From an uncultured Eubacteriales bacterium (GTDB taxonomy: Bacteria > Bacillota > Clostridia > Lachnospirales > Lachnospiraceae): a stretch of 5,730 bases of DNA. The notes below the pieces were generated by a model. The model was not told where the DNA came from. It did not search any database and was given only the letters and a program-made list of their open reading frames with translations. Positions 5,585 to 5,730 of the stretch are shown here, in pieces. The translations under genes and the position numbers were made by a program. The DNA is taken from the NCBI GenBank assembly GCA_900321145.1, contig ONVB01000307.1:1-5730 (forward strand), read 5' to 3'. The stretch's first letter is position 1. Each line of letters begins with the position of its first letter.

Positions 5585-5730
5585 ATGAAGAAAGCATTCA
5601 AGATCATCTACATAATCATATTCTTTATCATCTGTGCGGCGCCTCTTTGCCTTATGCCCATAGCACCGAGTAACGCGGAGATAGAGAAAAGGGAATTGAC
5701 CAAATTTCCGGCATATATGGAAGAAGGCAG
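5585..5730 (+). CDS. Start of a DHHW/AlgJ/AlgX-like protein, membrane-anchored (3' end outside window)
   Basis: Only the first 48 codons are visible. A basic start (MKKAFK) is followed by one hydrophobic segment (residues 7-27, IIYIIIFFIICAAPLCLMPIA), which fits a signal anchor or uncleaved signal peptide. It is followed by PSNAEIEKRELTKFPAYMEEG. The N-A-E-x-E-x-R-E-L-x-x-F-P pattern just after the membrane segment is typical of the AlgJ/AlgX and DHHW family of extracytoplasmic SGNH-hydrolase-like proteins, which act with MBOAT proteins in glycan O-acetylation. Position directly after an MBOAT gene, with a coupled Shine-Dalgarno, supports this. The catalytic Asp/His/Ser residues would lie beyond the window, so activity cannot be judged. 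Confidence 0.82.
   Translation, partial: MKKAFKIIYIIIFFIICAAPLCLMPIAPSNAEIEKRELTKFPAYMEEG

Noticed and set aside
1..5730. CRISPR array, tRNA, rRNA or insertion sequence
   Set aside because: No regularly spaced direct repeats, no cloverleaf-like or ribosomal sequence, and no transposase-like reading frame were seen.

Overview
The window looks like a chromosomal segment of a Gram-positive anaerobe of class Clostridia, probably Lachnospiraceae or a relative. This is inferred from the clostridial-type pyruvate phosphate dikinase end, strong AGGAGG ribosome binding sites, moderate base composition and dense same-strand genes. I cannot name the species. All genes supported here are on the + strand.

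Layout. (1) Bases 2-349 are the C-terminal end of pyruvate, phosphate dikinase (ppdK), closed by a strong intrinsic terminator at 376-408. (2) Bases 425-1306 encode an unrecognised polytopic membrane protein with a C-terminal soluble, probably beta-rich domain. It starts only 16 bases after the terminator. (3) Bases 1307-1452 are intergenic and carry an imperfect palindromic element (1370-1439) resembling a dispersed intergenic repeat. It makes the first ATG of the next frame (1384) look spurious. (4) Bases 1453-1848 encode a small, very acidic protein whose layout suggests a degenerate GNAT fold. (5) Bases 1873-4137 encode a 754-residue protein that I read as an atypical kinase: it has a DRH....N catalytic-loop motif and an IDND..FG metal-site motif, like PI4K type II, FAM20 and HipA-type kinases, within a long architecture I do not recognise. 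(6) Bases 4163-5569 encode an AlgI/DltB-type MBOAT O-acyltransferase. (7) Bases 5585-5730 begin an AlgJ/AlgX/DHHW-like membrane-anchored partner that runs off the window.

Genes 4-7 are spaced by 24, 25 and 15 bases, each with its own Shine-Dalgarno and no visible terminator between them, so they are probably one transcription unit. The MBOAT and DHHW-like pair is a familiar module for O-acetylating an extracellular glycan. The preceding pair, an acidic GNAT-like protein and a large atypical kinase with a very basic tail, is the unfamiliar part and the best candidate for an undescribed system. Whether the two pairs are functionally linked or merely adjacent cannot be settled from one window.
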